Shown here piece after piece: positions 44,884-53,670 of a DNA stretch of 64,000 nt. Source of the DNA: Desulfofundulus kuznetsovii DSM 6115 (GTDB lineage: Bacteria; Bacillota; Desulfotomaculia; Desulfotomaculales; Desulfovirgulaceae); assembly GCF_000214705.1 (NCBI RefSeq), contig NC_015573.1:446501-510500 (forward strand). Direction: 5' to 3'. How positions within the stretch are numbered: position 1 is the stretch's first letter; the number at the start of each line of letters is the position of its first letter. Both the position numbers and the translations under genes were made by a program. Under the pieces are notes generated by a model that saw only the letters and a program-made list of their open reading frames with translations, was not told the origin of the DNA and made no database searches.

Positions 44884-45037
44884 TGAGTTTGATATCCTGT
44901 TCCAGTGGACACTCGAAAATGAACCTCTTGATGGGGAAAAATTGGCCGCACTCCGACATGAACTGGCCGACATGGTCATTTACTGCCTGTCGATGGCTAA
45001 TGTAACGAAAATTGACTTGTCGGAGGCGATGCAGTAA
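44884..45037 (+). pseudogene. MazG-like pyrophosphohydrolase fragment
   Basis: Reads EFDILFQWTLENEPLDGEKLAALRHELADMVIYCLSMANVTKIDLSEAMQ and then stops. The ELADMVIYCLSMAN segment with the acidic pair matches the second half of small MazG/dCTP-pyrophosphatase proteins. The N-terminal helix with the EExxE motif is missing, so this is a remnant. Confidence 0.5.
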
Positions 45038-45503
45038 AAGATGGAAAGCAGGGGAAGTGAAAAGAAACTACTCGGCCGTGTAAAATTTAAGTAAGTATGT
45101 ACCAGAAGGAGAACGACCCCCAAAAAAAGAAAAAAAGAAATGAAACCTCCTTTGACTGGAACTCTATTACTTGAATATGTTATTCTGTAAGTTGAGAAAG
45201 CTTGTTGTCTTCGTGCTCTTGCTTGGTGGCCTGGAATTCCAATGCTCCGGCGAGTTCAGTATATGCGTCACGTCTGCTACCTAAAAGTAAGGCCGGAGAT
45301 CTGCGGATTACCCGGGGTTCTATTTACCGACGAAAATGCGACCAAGCAATACGCATAGTAGGAAGGAGGTAAACAATGGGGCTTCTCTGAGAAAATAAGG
45401 CCCGGTAGTTATTCAGATGAAGGGAAATATTCGCTGATGCAGGTTGGATTGCCGGTAATCTGCGAGGAATGCTGCGTGTGCTGTTTGTTTATTACAAGAT
45501 GAT
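45038..45503. other. Gene-free degenerate stretch
   Basis: About 466 bases without a supportable gene. A good ribosome binding site (AAGGAGG) before ATG at 45376 leads only to a five-codon frame. Composition is mixed and AT-richer than the flanks, in keeping with decayed insertions. Confidence 0.5.
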
Positions 45504-46550
45504 TTGCAGGGGGCGATTTTTATTAAGTCTTTTAATCTTTTCAATGGCATTGCCCGTGAGGACCATTTGGTAGCGGCGGGAATTTACTTACCAGAAGATT
45601 ATACAGCAATGTTTGCTCAAGGGATAGAGGATTACAAAGACTACCTCCTCCGGCGCTACAACTTCTTGCAAGAACTAACGGAAAAAGAGGCGGTCAGGAT
45701 TGTCCAGGTTCCCTTCGACAGGGAGTGGTATGTGAAATGGCTCCGGAATAACCCCCACTGGGAGGACGGAGCAGAAGCCAGGAGCGCCTGGGCGCTGGAG
45801 ATGGCGAAAAATCCGGCGGCTCTCGAAAAAGTTCTGTCTTTACATCCTGTTCTGCCTGCGCCGCCCCTGGACGAAGAGCTTACCGTGCTGGTGTTTTACG
45901 GCATCATCCCCGTAGTGCTGGAAGATCTTAGAGAAGTCGGCGCTGTTTCCGGGAGGTTGCCGCACGAAGATATCGAGCGGATTGCGCTTGAAGCGCGACA
46001 GTTTTTCGCAGACGTTCCAGAATTCAATATGCTTTCCCCTTTAAGGTGCAGGGGTATGCGTATTTTCGTAGGCGATCGGCTTGTTGCGCCTCCGAAGGCC
46101 AGGGCATTTGAAGATCACGTAAAAGATGCGGCCTGGGAGTTGCTAAATACTGGAGAAATCGTGATACCCGTTTCCTCTGCCTGCCGGGTGAGACGGTCGG
46201 ATCTGGAAGACGACCTGGCGGGGGAGGGGCCGTTATTGTTGCTACCCCTTTTCCCGGTGATACTGGTCGGGGCGGCATCTGAGATCAATTTCTGCGAAGA
46301 CCTGGTCGAGGAAAGCCAGGGAAACATTGGGCCGGTAGCGGACTGGCTGAGGGAAATACTCGGTGACAGGCTGAGTTATGACAGGGTCGGCGATGCGGCG
46401 TTTGTGCCGGAATACGCTCTGGGGATATTCCTGAAGCATATTGAAGAAAGCATGGGAGAAATCGACATGGAACTGGAAATGGAAATGGATCTGAGGGAGA
46501 GAGTCGGGAAAGGGAAAAAGAACAGGAGCGGATTGAAGAGGATAAAATGA
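45504..46550 (+). CDS. Unrecognised 348-codon gene
   Basis: I do not recognise this protein. It appears soluble and acidic, with no signal peptide and no clear membrane segment apart from one hydrophobic stretch (GPLLLLPLFPVILVGAASE). The C-terminus is odd: alternating acidic/Met residues (MGEIDMELEMEMDLRE) followed by a basic tail (RVGKGKKNRSGLKRIK). The start is doubtful; TTG 45504 lacks a clear ribosome binding site. The codon pattern over the whole length looks like real coding sequence. Position next to the CRISPR island and toxin-antitoxin genes suggests an accessory or defence role, but that is only context. Confidence 0.6.
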   Translation: MQGAIFIKSFNLFNGIAREDHLVAAGIYLPEDYTAMFAQGIEDYKDYLLRRYNFLQELTEKEAVRIVQVPFDREWYVKWLRNNPHWEDGAEARSAWALEMAKNPAALEKVLSLHPVLPAPPLDEELTVLVFYGIIPVVLEDLREVGAVSGRLPHEDIERIALEARQFFADVPEFNMLSPLRCRGMRIFVGDRLVAPPKARAFEDHVKDAAWELLNTGEIVIPVSSACRVRRSDLEDDLAGEGPLLLLPLFPVILVGAASEINFCEDLVEESQGNIGPVADWLREILGDRLSYDRVGDAAFVPEYALGIFLKHIEESMGEIDMELEMEMDLRERVGKGKKNRSGLKRIK

Positions 46551-46587
46551 GTTTAAAAGTAAATGTTTTCTGCTGCCGTATAAGGAC

Positions 46588-47040
46588 TCACTCCTCCCCG
46601 GAATCATCCAGGCCCCATCTCCGGAGAAGGCGGTTCAATTTCAGGGTAAGGTACCCCAGCACTGCCGCCACCAGGCTGGGGACGTACAGGCCGGCGCCGA
46701 TGCCCGTGCCCAGGCCAGCGGTAAGCCAGATGCTGGCGGCGGTGGTCAGGCCGCGGATGTGGTCCTGGTCCTTGAAGATAATGCCGCCGCCGATAAATCC
46801 TACACCGGTGACAATTTGGGCGGCAATGCGTGTCGGGTCCCCCGGCTGGTAGGGGGTTGTTCCCAACAGGGACATGAACCCGTAGCTGCTGATTAAAGTG
46901 AACAGGGCGGACCCCAGGCAGACCAGGGTATGGGTGCGCACTCCAGCGGGCTTGTGGCGTATTTCCCTCTCCAGGCCGATGAAAAATCCCACTAAAAAGG
47001 CCAGCAGCAGCCTGGCAATCATTTCTTGCAGACTGAGCAC
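46588..47040 (-). CDS. MgtC/SapB family membrane protein
   Basis: 150 residues with four to five hydrophobic helices: LLLAFLVGFFIGLEREI (which carries the family's acidic residue), a helix after RTHTLVCLGSALFTLIS, the block RIAAQIVTGVGFIGGGIIFKD and GLTTAASIWLTAGLGTGIGAG. These match the MgtC N-terminal membrane domain. MgtC proteins are linked to growth at low magnesium and to control of ATP synthase in Salmonella; the role here is unknown. The C-terminal cytoplasmic domain of classic MgtC is absent, as in the short SapB/YhiD forms. Confidence 0.9.
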   Translation of the reverse strand: MLSLQEMIARLLLAFLVGFFIGLEREIRHKPAGVRTHTLVCLGSALFTLISSYGFMSLLGTTPYQPGDPTRIAAQIVTGVGFIGGGIIFKDQDHIRGLTTAASIWLTAGLGTGIGAGLYVPSLVAAVLGYLTLKLNRLLRRWGLDDSGEE

Positions 47041-47142
47041 CGGGATTCACCCTTTAGATAAGTGTTTAACTGTATTATGATCGGCCCTGCCCGCCGGTTA
47101 TGCGTGGATGCCTTCTTTAATCCGGGGCCGGGTTGAAAAAAC

Positions 47143-47178
47143 AATGAAGCCTCCGGAATTTTCCCCGGAGGCTTCATT
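47143..47178. terminator. Bidirectional-looking terminator
   Basis: Perfect stem AATGAAGCCTCCGG / CCGGAGGCTTCATT with an eight-base loop. It lies just past the stop of the minus-strand coiled-coil gene. Confidence 0.7.
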
Positions 47179-47191
47179 AGAACAAGGCCGA

Positions 47192-47812
47192 TCACTGCCA
47201 GATTTTGATGGCTACACTGATGCTAACAGCCAGAGCGGCCAGCGCAATGCCGACGGTAGCCCAGAAAAACCCTTTTATTTCTTGCCTTAGCGAGTTTATC
47301 TCCTGCCTTAAACTTGATTCAAAAGTTATCATTTCTTTTCTAAGGCTTTCTTCAACGGTTTTGATTTCTTTTCTGAGGCCTTCTTCAACGGTTTTGATTT
47401 CTTTTCTCAGGCCTTCTTCGACGGCTTTAATTTCTTTTCTCAGACCTTCTTCAACGGCTTTAATTTCTTTTCTGAGGCCTTCTTCGACGGCTTTGATTTC
47501 TTTTCTCAGGCCTTCTTCAACAGCTTTGATTTCTTTTCTGAGGTCTTCTTCGACGGCTTTAATTTCTTTTCTGAGGCCTTCTTCAACGGCTTTGATTTCC
47601 TTCCTCAGGCTTTCTTCAACGGCTTTGATTTCCTGCCTTAACCCATCTTCTGTTGAGGATAATTCCTTGCGCAATTCCCGCATTTCGGCCCGCAGGTCCC
47701 GTATCTCACCCTGAACCCAGCTTCCCAGAAAGAACATTTGTCCGGCCTGGCGGTATTCCTGTTCATCGGAAGTGGCTGCTATTTCCCTTTTGACCTCTTC
47801 CACGGCTGCCAC
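47192..47812 (-). CDS. Coiled-coil protein with 11-residue repeats and a C-terminal membrane anchor
   Basis: 206 residues. After an N-terminal part (QAGQMFFLGSWVQGEIRDLRAEMRELRKEL) comes a run of about ten 11-residue units of the type LRKEIKAVEEG, then LRQEINSLRQEIKGFF. A single membrane helix (WATVGIALAALAVSISVAIKI) ends the protein. Eleven-residue (hendecad) repeats form a long coiled coil, so the likely picture is a membrane-tethered rod. Function unknown; the layout recalls DUF1640-like and Borrelia Bdr proteins but no homology is claimed. The GTG start at 47812 or 47803 is uncertain. Confidence 0.7.
   Translation of the reverse strand: MAAVEEVKREIAATSDEQEYRQAGQMFFLGSWVQGEIRDLRAEMRELRKELSSTEDGLRQEIKAVEESLRKEIKAVEEGLRKEIKAVEEDLRKEIKAVEEGLRKEIKAVEEGLRKEIKAVEEGLRKEIKAVEEGLRKEIKTVEEGLRKEIKTVEESLRKEMITFESSLRQEINSLRQEIKGFFWATVGIALAALAVSISVAIKIWQ
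47325..47650. repeat. Tandem 33-bp repeats coding for the 11-residue units
   Basis: About ten near-identical 33-base units, read on the plus strand around TTTGATTTCTTTTCTGAGGC. Third-position differences between units show they are not all recent copies. Such a tract can gain or lose units in frame. Confidence 0.85.
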
Positions 47813-47874
47813 CTGCCTTTCACTTCCAGCATAGCAGGTAAGGGCGTTTCAGGCAAGGAAAAAGTAGGGCAGTA

Positions 47875-49680
47875 TCACACCGTTTCCTCAATCACCAGGT
47901 CCACAAAACGGAAGTTCACCGTGTCCACCAGGCCGCGGTTGGTCACCCGCAGCTCCGGTATGACCGGCAGGGAGAGCAAGGCCATGGTCATGAAGGGGGA
48001 GACCAGGGGGCAGCCCAGCTCCCTCCAGGCCCCTTCCAGGGCGGCCACCATTTCCCGTACCTCTTCCACCGGCCGGTCGGACATCAACCCGGCTATGGGC
48101 AGGGGCAGGAGGGCCAGCACCCGGCCGTTCAGCACGGCCGCCATGCCGCCACCGCATTCGGCCAGGGTGTTGGCGGCCAGGGCCATGTCGGCGTCGTCCA
48201 TCCCCACCACCAGCAGGTTATGGCTGTCGTGGGCCACGGTGGAGGCCACCGCGCCTCCTTTAAGATGAAAGCCCCTGACCAGGCCCAGGCCCATGTTTCC
48301 CGGCCCGCCGTGCCGTTCAATGCAGGCCACCTTGGCCACATCCAGTTCCACGGAAGACTTGATTTCCCCGTTTTCCACGGGTACTTCCACCTGCCGGTGC
48401 AGGGTGCCCACCCTGGCTTCGATTACTTCCATTACCCGCACCAGGGCTTTTTTGCCGTGATGGGCGGCAATGGTGAAATCACCGGCGGCAAGGGACCTGC
48501 GCAGGTGCACCGAGTTACGGGCCTTTTCAGGGTAATCGAAGGGCGCCAGGTCAAATAACATCCGTCCTTTTTCGGCCACCATCATGCCGTCCACCATGAC
48601 CCGTTCCACCTTCATGTCCGCAAGATCGGGGATAAACAAAATATCGGCACAGCGCCCGGGGGCGATGCTGCCCAGATCCCGGGTTACCCCGAAGCACTGG
48701 GCGGGATTGATGGTGGCCATCTGGATGGCCCGCACCGGGTCGACCCCTTCCTGGATGGCCCGGCGCACCACGTGGTTCAGGTGGCCCAGGGTAAGCAGGG
48801 TTTCCGGGTGGGTGTCGTCGGAAACCAGGATGGCGTAGCGGGAGTCTACGCGGGTTTCGGTGATGCTCTTAATGGTGGCCTTGACATCCTGCCAGGCCGA
48901 ACCCTCCCGCATCTTGGCATACATGCCCAGGCGCATGCGGGCCAGGGCGTCTTCCATGCGCGTGGATTCGTGGCAGGAGGCGATGCCTGCGGCAATATAC
49001 GCCGCCAAACCCACTTCCGTTTCCGGAATGGAGTAATGCCCCGTGACCACCTTGTTTGCTTTCAGGGTGGCCTGTATTTCCCCGTGTACCAGGGGATCTC
49101 CCGCCAGCACGCCGGGGAAGTTCATCATTTCGCCCAGGCCGATGATCCCCGGCCAGGTCATGGCTTCACGAACTTCCGCCGGCCCGATGCTTGCCCCGGC
49201 ATCCTCAAAGCCGGGGGCGGCGGGGACGCAGGAGGGCATGGTGGTAAAAACCTTTAAAGGCAGCCTTTCCCCTTCTTCCATCATCAGGCGGATGCCCTCC
49301 ATACCCAGGACATTGGCGATTTCATGGGGATCCATGAAAATGGTGGTGGTGCCGCAGGGGATTACCGCCCGGGCAAACTGGGTGACGGTAACCATGCTGC
49401 TTTCCACGTGAATATGTCCGTCCAAAAAGCCCGGTACAAGGTAACAGCCCCCGGCATCGATCACCAGGGTATCCTTGTCAATGGTATGGTCGGCCCGGCC
49501 CACCAGCACCACCCGGCCGTGTTTGATAGCCACATCCAGGCTGGGCTGGACTTCGGCGGTATGTACGTTGACCACCCGGCCGTTTTTGATCACAACGTCG
49601 GCCGGTATTTTCCCCTGGGCGGCCAGGGCCAGATCGGCGGTAACTTCCCACAGGGGACGCCGGTTGGGTTGATATGCCAT
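47875..49680 (-). CDS. ade: Adenine deaminase
   Basis: Converts adenine to hypoxanthine and ammonia in purine salvage. 601 residues from ATG 49680; the frame extends upstream to 49767 but that part is not family-like. The amidohydrolase metal site is seen in VPGFLDGHIHVESSM, with MDPHEIANVLG and GHYSIPETE further on. The C-terminal Ade domain includes VASTVAHDSHNLLVVGMDD and AECGGGMAAVLNG. No purine riboswitch is visible upstream. Monocistronic by spacing. Confidence 0.95.
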   Translation of the reverse strand: MAYQPNRRPLWEVTADLALAAQGKIPADVVIKNGRVVNVHTAEVQPSLDVAIKHGRVVLVGRADHTIDKDTLVIDAGGCYLVPGFLDGHIHVESSMVTVTQFARAVIPCGTTTIFMDPHEIANVLGMEGIRLMMEEGERLPLKVFTTMPSCVPAAPGFEDAGASIGPAEVREAMTWPGIIGLGEMMNFPGVLAGDPLVHGEIQATLKANKVVTGHYSIPETEVGLAAYIAAGIASCHESTRMEDALARMRLGMYAKMREGSAWQDVKATIKSITETRVDSRYAILVSDDTHPETLLTLGHLNHVVRRAIQEGVDPVRAIQMATINPAQCFGVTRDLGSIAPGRCADILFIPDLADMKVERVMVDGMMVAEKGRMLFDLAPFDYPEKARNSVHLRRSLAAGDFTIAAHHGKKALVRVMEVIEARVGTLHRQVEVPVENGEIKSSVELDVAKVACIERHGGPGNMGLGLVRGFHLKGGAVASTVAHDSHNLLVVGMDDADMALAANTLAECGGGMAAVLNGRVLALLPLPIAGLMSDRPVEEVREMVAALEGAWRELGCPLVSPFMTMALLSLPVIPELRVTNRGLVDTVNFRFVDLVIEETV

Positions 49681-49864
49681 TTTTTCACCCCGCAAGATAA
49701 TGGTTTTCCCACTATATTTACCGTGTAAAAGGGAATAATACCTGCAGGTAAGGGGGGAAAACTGCACTTAATTTTTAGCTGGGTCAGTTTTCCCTTTAAA
49801 GGGTCTGGTGGTATTGAAGGGCCCTGCATGAACTTTATTTTTACTGGCGCAAGGAGGGGTTGTC

Positions 49865-50392
49865 TTGCCGGCAGAACGGGACGAGATTTTAACACAAAAG
49901 GTGCAGGCCGTCCTGGACAGCGACGTGCGTACCAGGGAATACGGATTGAAGGCCGATGTGGTGGACGGCAAGGCCCGCATTACCGGTATCGTGGATACCC
50001 TGGCCGAGAGGGAACAGGTGCGCCGGATTGTTTCGGCCATCGAAGGCATCCGGGCGGTGGAAAACGGTGTGGCCATAAGTACCGACGGGGCCATCACCGA
50101 CGATGATGTGGCCTTTGAAGTAGGTGAAGAGCTGGAGGCGGCGGGTGTCAACCGCCATCATGTGGGGGTAAAAAGCGTTAAGGGAGTGGTTTTCCTCCAG
50201 GGGCGGGTGGACAGCCAGGAAGAGATTGAAATAGCCAAAGCTGCGGCCGCCAGGGCCCGGGGGGTAAAGGAAGTGATCAGCCAGCTTAAACTGCGCCCCC
50301 CGGGTGGTTACGATGATGAAAGCCTGGAGGCCATCTTCCACCACCAGGTGAACAACGACTGGGAGGACGAAGGGGAGGCCCGGATATTTTAA
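49865..50392 (+). CDS. Protein with two BON domains
   Basis: 175 residues, TTG start at 49865 behind AAGGAGGGG. Two successive BON-type units are visible (about 8-75: LTQKVQAVLDSD ... VVDGKARITGIVDTLAEREQVRRIVSAIEGIRAVENGV; and about 78-145: VGVKSVKGVVFLQGRVDSQEEIEIAKAAAARARGVKEVISQL). BON domains bind membranes or phospholipids, but no signal peptide is present here, so this one is probably cytoplasmic. The acidic tail is not part of the fold. It converges with the amidase gene, overlapping by four bases. Confidence 0.85.
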   Translation: MPAERDEILTQKVQAVLDSDVRTREYGLKADVVDGKARITGIVDTLAEREQVRRIVSAIEGIRAVENGVAISTDGAITDDDVAFEVGEELEAAGVNRHHVGVKSVKGVVFLQGRVDSQEEIEIAKAAAARARGVKEVISQLKLRPPGGYDDESLEAIFHHQVNNDWEDEGEARIF

Positions 50393-51594
50393 GGGGGATA
50401 AGTCCGGCAGCTTACCCCCCGTTTTTCTTCCCGGGCCCTGGATATCTGTTGAGAGCCGTCGTTGATCCGGAAGAGATGAAAAACTGTCTTCTTATCCCAC
50501 CCCATATCCCAGGGACAGTGGTAGCGGTCTACGGTATGGGCGTCCACCACCGGGTAACCCCGGGAGTCCGTCCCAACCACAATGGCAAAATGCTCGATGC
50601 GCCCCTTTTCCTCGTAGCCAATCACATCCCCTTTTTGCAGTTCCCGTACGGCTCCCCGGGGAAATTTAGCGCCGGGTTGGTTCAATTCCGGGAAGGTGCC
50701 CCGGGCTATCCGCCGGGCATGGCCGCTGTACAAAAGCCAGCTGGCAAAGGCCTCGGTTTGCACCCAGGCCCGGCTGCCCGAACCGCCATTGCGGTCGTAG
50801 CGGTAGTACCAGGTGCCGTCCATGGGGAGCCTGCCCCCTTCCTGGTCCCCCAGGCACTGGGACACAAAATTGGTGCAGTCCCCGCCGTTGCCGTTGAGGT
50901 CGCGGTAACGGGGGTTGTATTTGTGGTTGTTGCCGGCCCCCCAGGCCAGGCCGGCGTATTTATCCGCGTACCGGGCCGCCCCCTCCCGGTCGAAAACCCC
51001 CTTTGTGTAGTTTTGAATGGAATCAGATTTTACAACCGTTCCTATGTAAGCAGGGCCATCAGCAGGAGTGGGTTTAGGTACCAGGGTGTCGTCACCCAGC
51101 CCGTCGGTATAAAAGTCCTTCCGGATAAGCCACTTTCCGCCCCTTTTTACCAGCTCCATCCAATGCCGGGTGCCGATTCCAAAGCGGTTAACGGCAGGAT
51201 CGTTGGGGTAAACGTACCCCAGCTGAAGGGTCTGGTGAACAATAAATTCGGCGGTATCTCCACGAACACGGAACCAGGTGATGTGTATTGATGGTTTCGC
51301 TTCAATAAACCGCACCCCTCGCTTTTTAGCCCACTGCTGTACAAAATTCAACTTGTGTTCCTCATGGGCAAGGGCCCAGCGGCCCAGCTTGGCCCCGGTG
51401 TCGTAGCAGGCCAGGGCCGGGGCGGGAGCGGCTCCGGTGATAATGGCCCGGGCACGGGTGTCAAATATTTCCTTAACCGTGGTTTCCAGTTCCTTTTTTG
51501 AGACGGGCGACTCGGTAGCTGTGCAATTTGAAGCCCCAAGAATGCCGGCCATACTGACAATTATTAGTGATAGAATAATTTTTTGCAACAACAT
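50389..51594 (-). CDS. Exported protein with a C-terminal amidase-like (Amidase_6 type) domain
   Basis: 401 residues. An N-terminal hydrophobic segment ending near residue 25 (MLLQKIILSLIIVSMAGILGA) suggests export, with a possible lipobox-like GASNC cysteine. A middle domain of about 150 residues resembles calmodulin-regulated or NTF2-like folds only loosely. From about 205 the amidase domain begins with FDREGAARYADKYAGLAW, then the cysteine motif NGNGGDCTNFVSQCLGDQEGG and a late histidine in GRIEHFAIVVG, a Cys-His pair as in NlpC-like folds. Likely acts on the cell wall. Start ATG 51594. Confidence 0.8.
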   Translation of the reverse strand: MLLQKIILSLIIVSMAGILGASNCTATESPVSKKELETTVKEIFDTRARAIITGAAPAPALACYDTGAKLGRWALAHEEHKLNFVQQWAKKRGVRFIEAKPSIHITWFRVRGDTAEFIVHQTLQLGYVYPNDPAVNRFGIGTRHWMELVKRGGKWLIRKDFYTDGLGDDTLVPKPTPADGPAYIGTVVKSDSIQNYTKGVFDREGAARYADKYAGLAWGAGNNHKYNPRYRDLNGNGGDCTNFVSQCLGDQEGGRLPMDGTWYYRYDRNGGSGSRAWVQTEAFASWLLYSGHARRIARGTFPELNQPGAKFPRGAVRELQKGDVIGYEEKGRIEHFAIVVGTDSRGYPVVDAHTVDRYHCPWDMGWDKKTVFHLFRINDGSQQISRAREEKRGVSCRTYPP

Positions 51595-51713
51595 AATGCT
51601 CCTCCCTTTTAGCTTTTCTGCCGTTAATATATTTTCCTGCGGTTATAAAGTGTTTCGTTTAATAATGGTAACTCTGTCTGAATGAAAAAGCCGCTCGTCC
51701 GAGCGGTCACGTT

Positions 51714-52478
51714 TTAAGTGCAGGTGACTTCCCGCAACACCCGGTTCCAGGCATCCGGGGCTACCTCGCGGTATTTGGCGGGGCCGACAAAATAATCCCG
51801 CCCGGGGAGGGCCTGCTTGCGCAGGATTTCCGGGCCGTTCCCCTGCAGGGCCTGGTAAAGGGTCAGGATATGGCCCATGCCCAGGTTTGTTTCCACCCCG
51901 CTGGTAAAAATCCACAAAAGGCGCGGCAGTTTGATCAGTACGGCCGGCTCAATCAACCTTGCCGCCAGGGCCCGGATTTCTGTTTGCAGGTCCATGCGCT
52001 GGCTGGTATAAGTTCCCTCAAATACCTCCAGCAGTGAAGTTTGTTTGCCCGCCATCTCCACCGGTCCCAGCGCCTCGCTGGTGCGGGTCAGGGTGGCCTG
52101 GCTGATATCCACGTAATGGTTGATGGGTATGCCGAAGCGTTTTTCCAGGTATGCCGTCGTCCCTTCCCGTCCCGTTTTGTGGTAGAGTTCCTCCAGCGTT
52201 TCCACGCCCCTGATCTCGTGGATGCGGGTGTTTATGGGGATGGAGACAATGCCCACCGGTTTCTTGCGCGGGGTGATGGCCATCAGGGTGATGGCCTTCA
52301 ATTTGGGGCCGTCGGTCCAAAAAATAAGAACGTTTTCCGTAGCCGTAGTCAGATTTTGTTTATTTTCTAATTTATCGGGTTGCTGTTGTTCCGCACAGGC
52401 TTTAGGCGCCGCGTTTAAAAAAATAAATAGGGTGAACACTGCAAGAAGGGTGTACCAAAACAACTTCCGGGAACTCAA
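51714..52478 (-). CDS. LytR/CpsA/Psr-like (LCP) protein
   Basis: 254 residues. A signal or anchor segment (FWYTLLAVFTLFIFLNAAPKACA) is followed by a domain with LIFWTDGPKLKAITLMAITPRKKPVGIVSIPINTRI, where the basic residues and the IPINTR loop match LCP proteins that attach teichoic-acid-type polymers to peptidoglycan. PINHYVDISQATLTRTSEALG is the second typical block. It is short for the family, and some conserved arginines of the pyrophosphate site are not obvious. It may be a divergent member. Confidence 0.7.
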   Translation of the reverse strand: MSSRKLFWYTLLAVFTLFIFLNAAPKACAEQQQPDKLENKQNLTTATENVLIFWTDGPKLKAITLMAITPRKKPVGIVSIPINTRIHEIRGVETLEELYHKTGREGTTAYLEKRFGIPINHYVDISQATLTRTSEALGPVEMAGKQTSLLEVFEGTYTSQRMDLQTEIRALAARLIEPAVLIKLPRLLWIFTSGVETNLGMGHILTLYQALQGNGPEILRKQALPGRDYFVGPAKYREVAPDAWNRVLREVTCT

Positions 52479-52547
52479 TACCCGTAACCTCCTTTGCCGT
52501 GCCGGATTTATTCTGGCACCGGGTTTTCCTTTTTATGCAACTACCTA

Positions 52548-52576
52548 TTGACATGGGAGGGGGACTGATCTATACT
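52548..52576 (+). promoter_or_regulatory. Promoter of hisG
   Basis: TTGACA (52548-52553), exactly 17 bases, then TATACT (52571-52576), 68 bases before the hisG start codon. Confidence 0.8.
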
Positions 52577-52643
52577 GGATGATAGTTTTACTAAGTAGTA
52601 TTTTATCATGTTAAAGCAAAGAAGGATCGTGGGGGTGTTTTAT

Positions 52644-53513
52644 TTGAAGTTGCGTTTGGGCTTGCCAAAGGGGAGCCTGCAGGAAGCCACTTTTCAGTTA
52701 TTCAAGCGGGCCGGCTTTAGTATAGCGGTCAAGAGCCGTTCTTACTTTCCCAGCGTTGACGATCCGGAGCTGGAAATAGTGTTAATGCGTGCGCAGGAAA
52801 TCCCCCGGTATGTGCATGAGGGTGTGCTGGATGCGGGCATCAGCGGCCTGGACTGGATCATGGAAAATGAGGCCGACGTGGTGGAGGTGGCCGAGCTTGT
52901 TTATTCGAAACAAACCACCAACCCCATCCGTCTGGTGCTGGCCGTGGCCAATGATAGCGATATCCGGACGGTGGCCGATTTGCAAAACAAGCGCATTGCC
53001 ACCGAGCTGGTCCGGGTGACCAAAAAGTTTCTTGCCAGCCACGGCGTAGAGGCTTATGTGGAGTATTCCTACGGTGCCACCGAGGTGAAGGTGCCTCATC
53101 TGGTGGATGCTATAGCCGATCTTACGGAAACCGGCAGCTCGCTAAAAGCCAACAATTTAAGGGTGATTGCCACCATTTTGGAATCAACCCCCCGCCTCCA
53201 TGCCAGCAAAAAGACCTGGGAGGATCCCTGGAAACGGGAGAAGCTGGAAAACCTGGCCGTGCTGCTGCAGGGGGCGCTCCGGGCCGACGCCAAGGTAGGC
53301 TTAAAGATGAACGTGCCCAGGGAGAAGCTGGATGATGTGCTGGCGTTGTTGCCGGCCATGAAACACCCCACCATTTCCCAGCTGGTAAATAGTGACTGGT
53401 GTGCGGTGGAGGTAATTATGGATGAGAAAAAAGTACGGGATTTGATCCCGGCCTTAAAAAGGAACGGTGCCCATGACATCATTGAGTACCCGTTGACCAA
53501 GGTTATTCCCTGA
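52644..53513 (+). CDS. hisG: ATP phosphoribosyltransferase, long form
   Basis: First enzyme of histidine synthesis. The start LRLGLPKGSLQEATFQLFKRAGF, the PRPP loop in YSYGATEVKVPHLVDAIADLTETGSSLKANNL, and the C-terminal regulatory ACT-like part (VGLKMNVPREKLDDVLALLPAMKHPTISQL) show the hexameric long form that is inhibited by histidine and does not need HisZ. 289 residues from TTG 52644; the frame is open from 52608. No other his gene is near, so the gene stands alone. Confidence 0.9.
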   Translation: MKLRLGLPKGSLQEATFQLFKRAGFSIAVKSRSYFPSVDDPELEIVLMRAQEIPRYVHEGVLDAGISGLDWIMENEADVVEVAELVYSKQTTNPIRLVLAVANDSDIRTVADLQNKRIATELVRVTKKFLASHGVEAYVEYSYGATEVKVPHLVDAIADLTETGSSLKANNLRVIATILESTPRLHASKKTWEDPWKREKLENLAVLLQGALRADAKVGLKMNVPREKLDDVLALLPAMKHPTISQLVNSDWCAVEVIMDEKKVRDLIPALKRNGAHDIIEYPLTKVIP

Positions 53514-53563
53514 AGGCGGGCATGCACGTTACCCTGAGCTGACTTCCGGAGTTCGCCAGTTCT

Positions 53564-53595
53564 AAACTTCCCCGGGCCGGGGAAGTTTTTATTTT
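53564..53595 (+). terminator. Terminator after hisG
   Basis: AAACTTCCCC pairs with GGGGAAGTTT around a four-base GC-rich loop and is followed by TTTATTTT. Confidence 0.85.
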
Positions 53596-53670
53596 GCTGG
53601 CCGGCAGGTTTATCAGAAAGTTTTTAGAATTTAACCGTAAGGGGATCATTCTTGTGGGGAGGGATCGCGA

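Noticed and set aside
47205-47714. 169-codon plus-strand frame with repeated LISFLRPSSTA
   Set aside because: Antisense reading of the 33-base repeats of the coiled-coil gene; no ribosome binding site.
49681-49864. Purine riboswitch before adenine deaminase
   Set aside because: Searched by eye for the conserved three-way-junction motifs; none seen.
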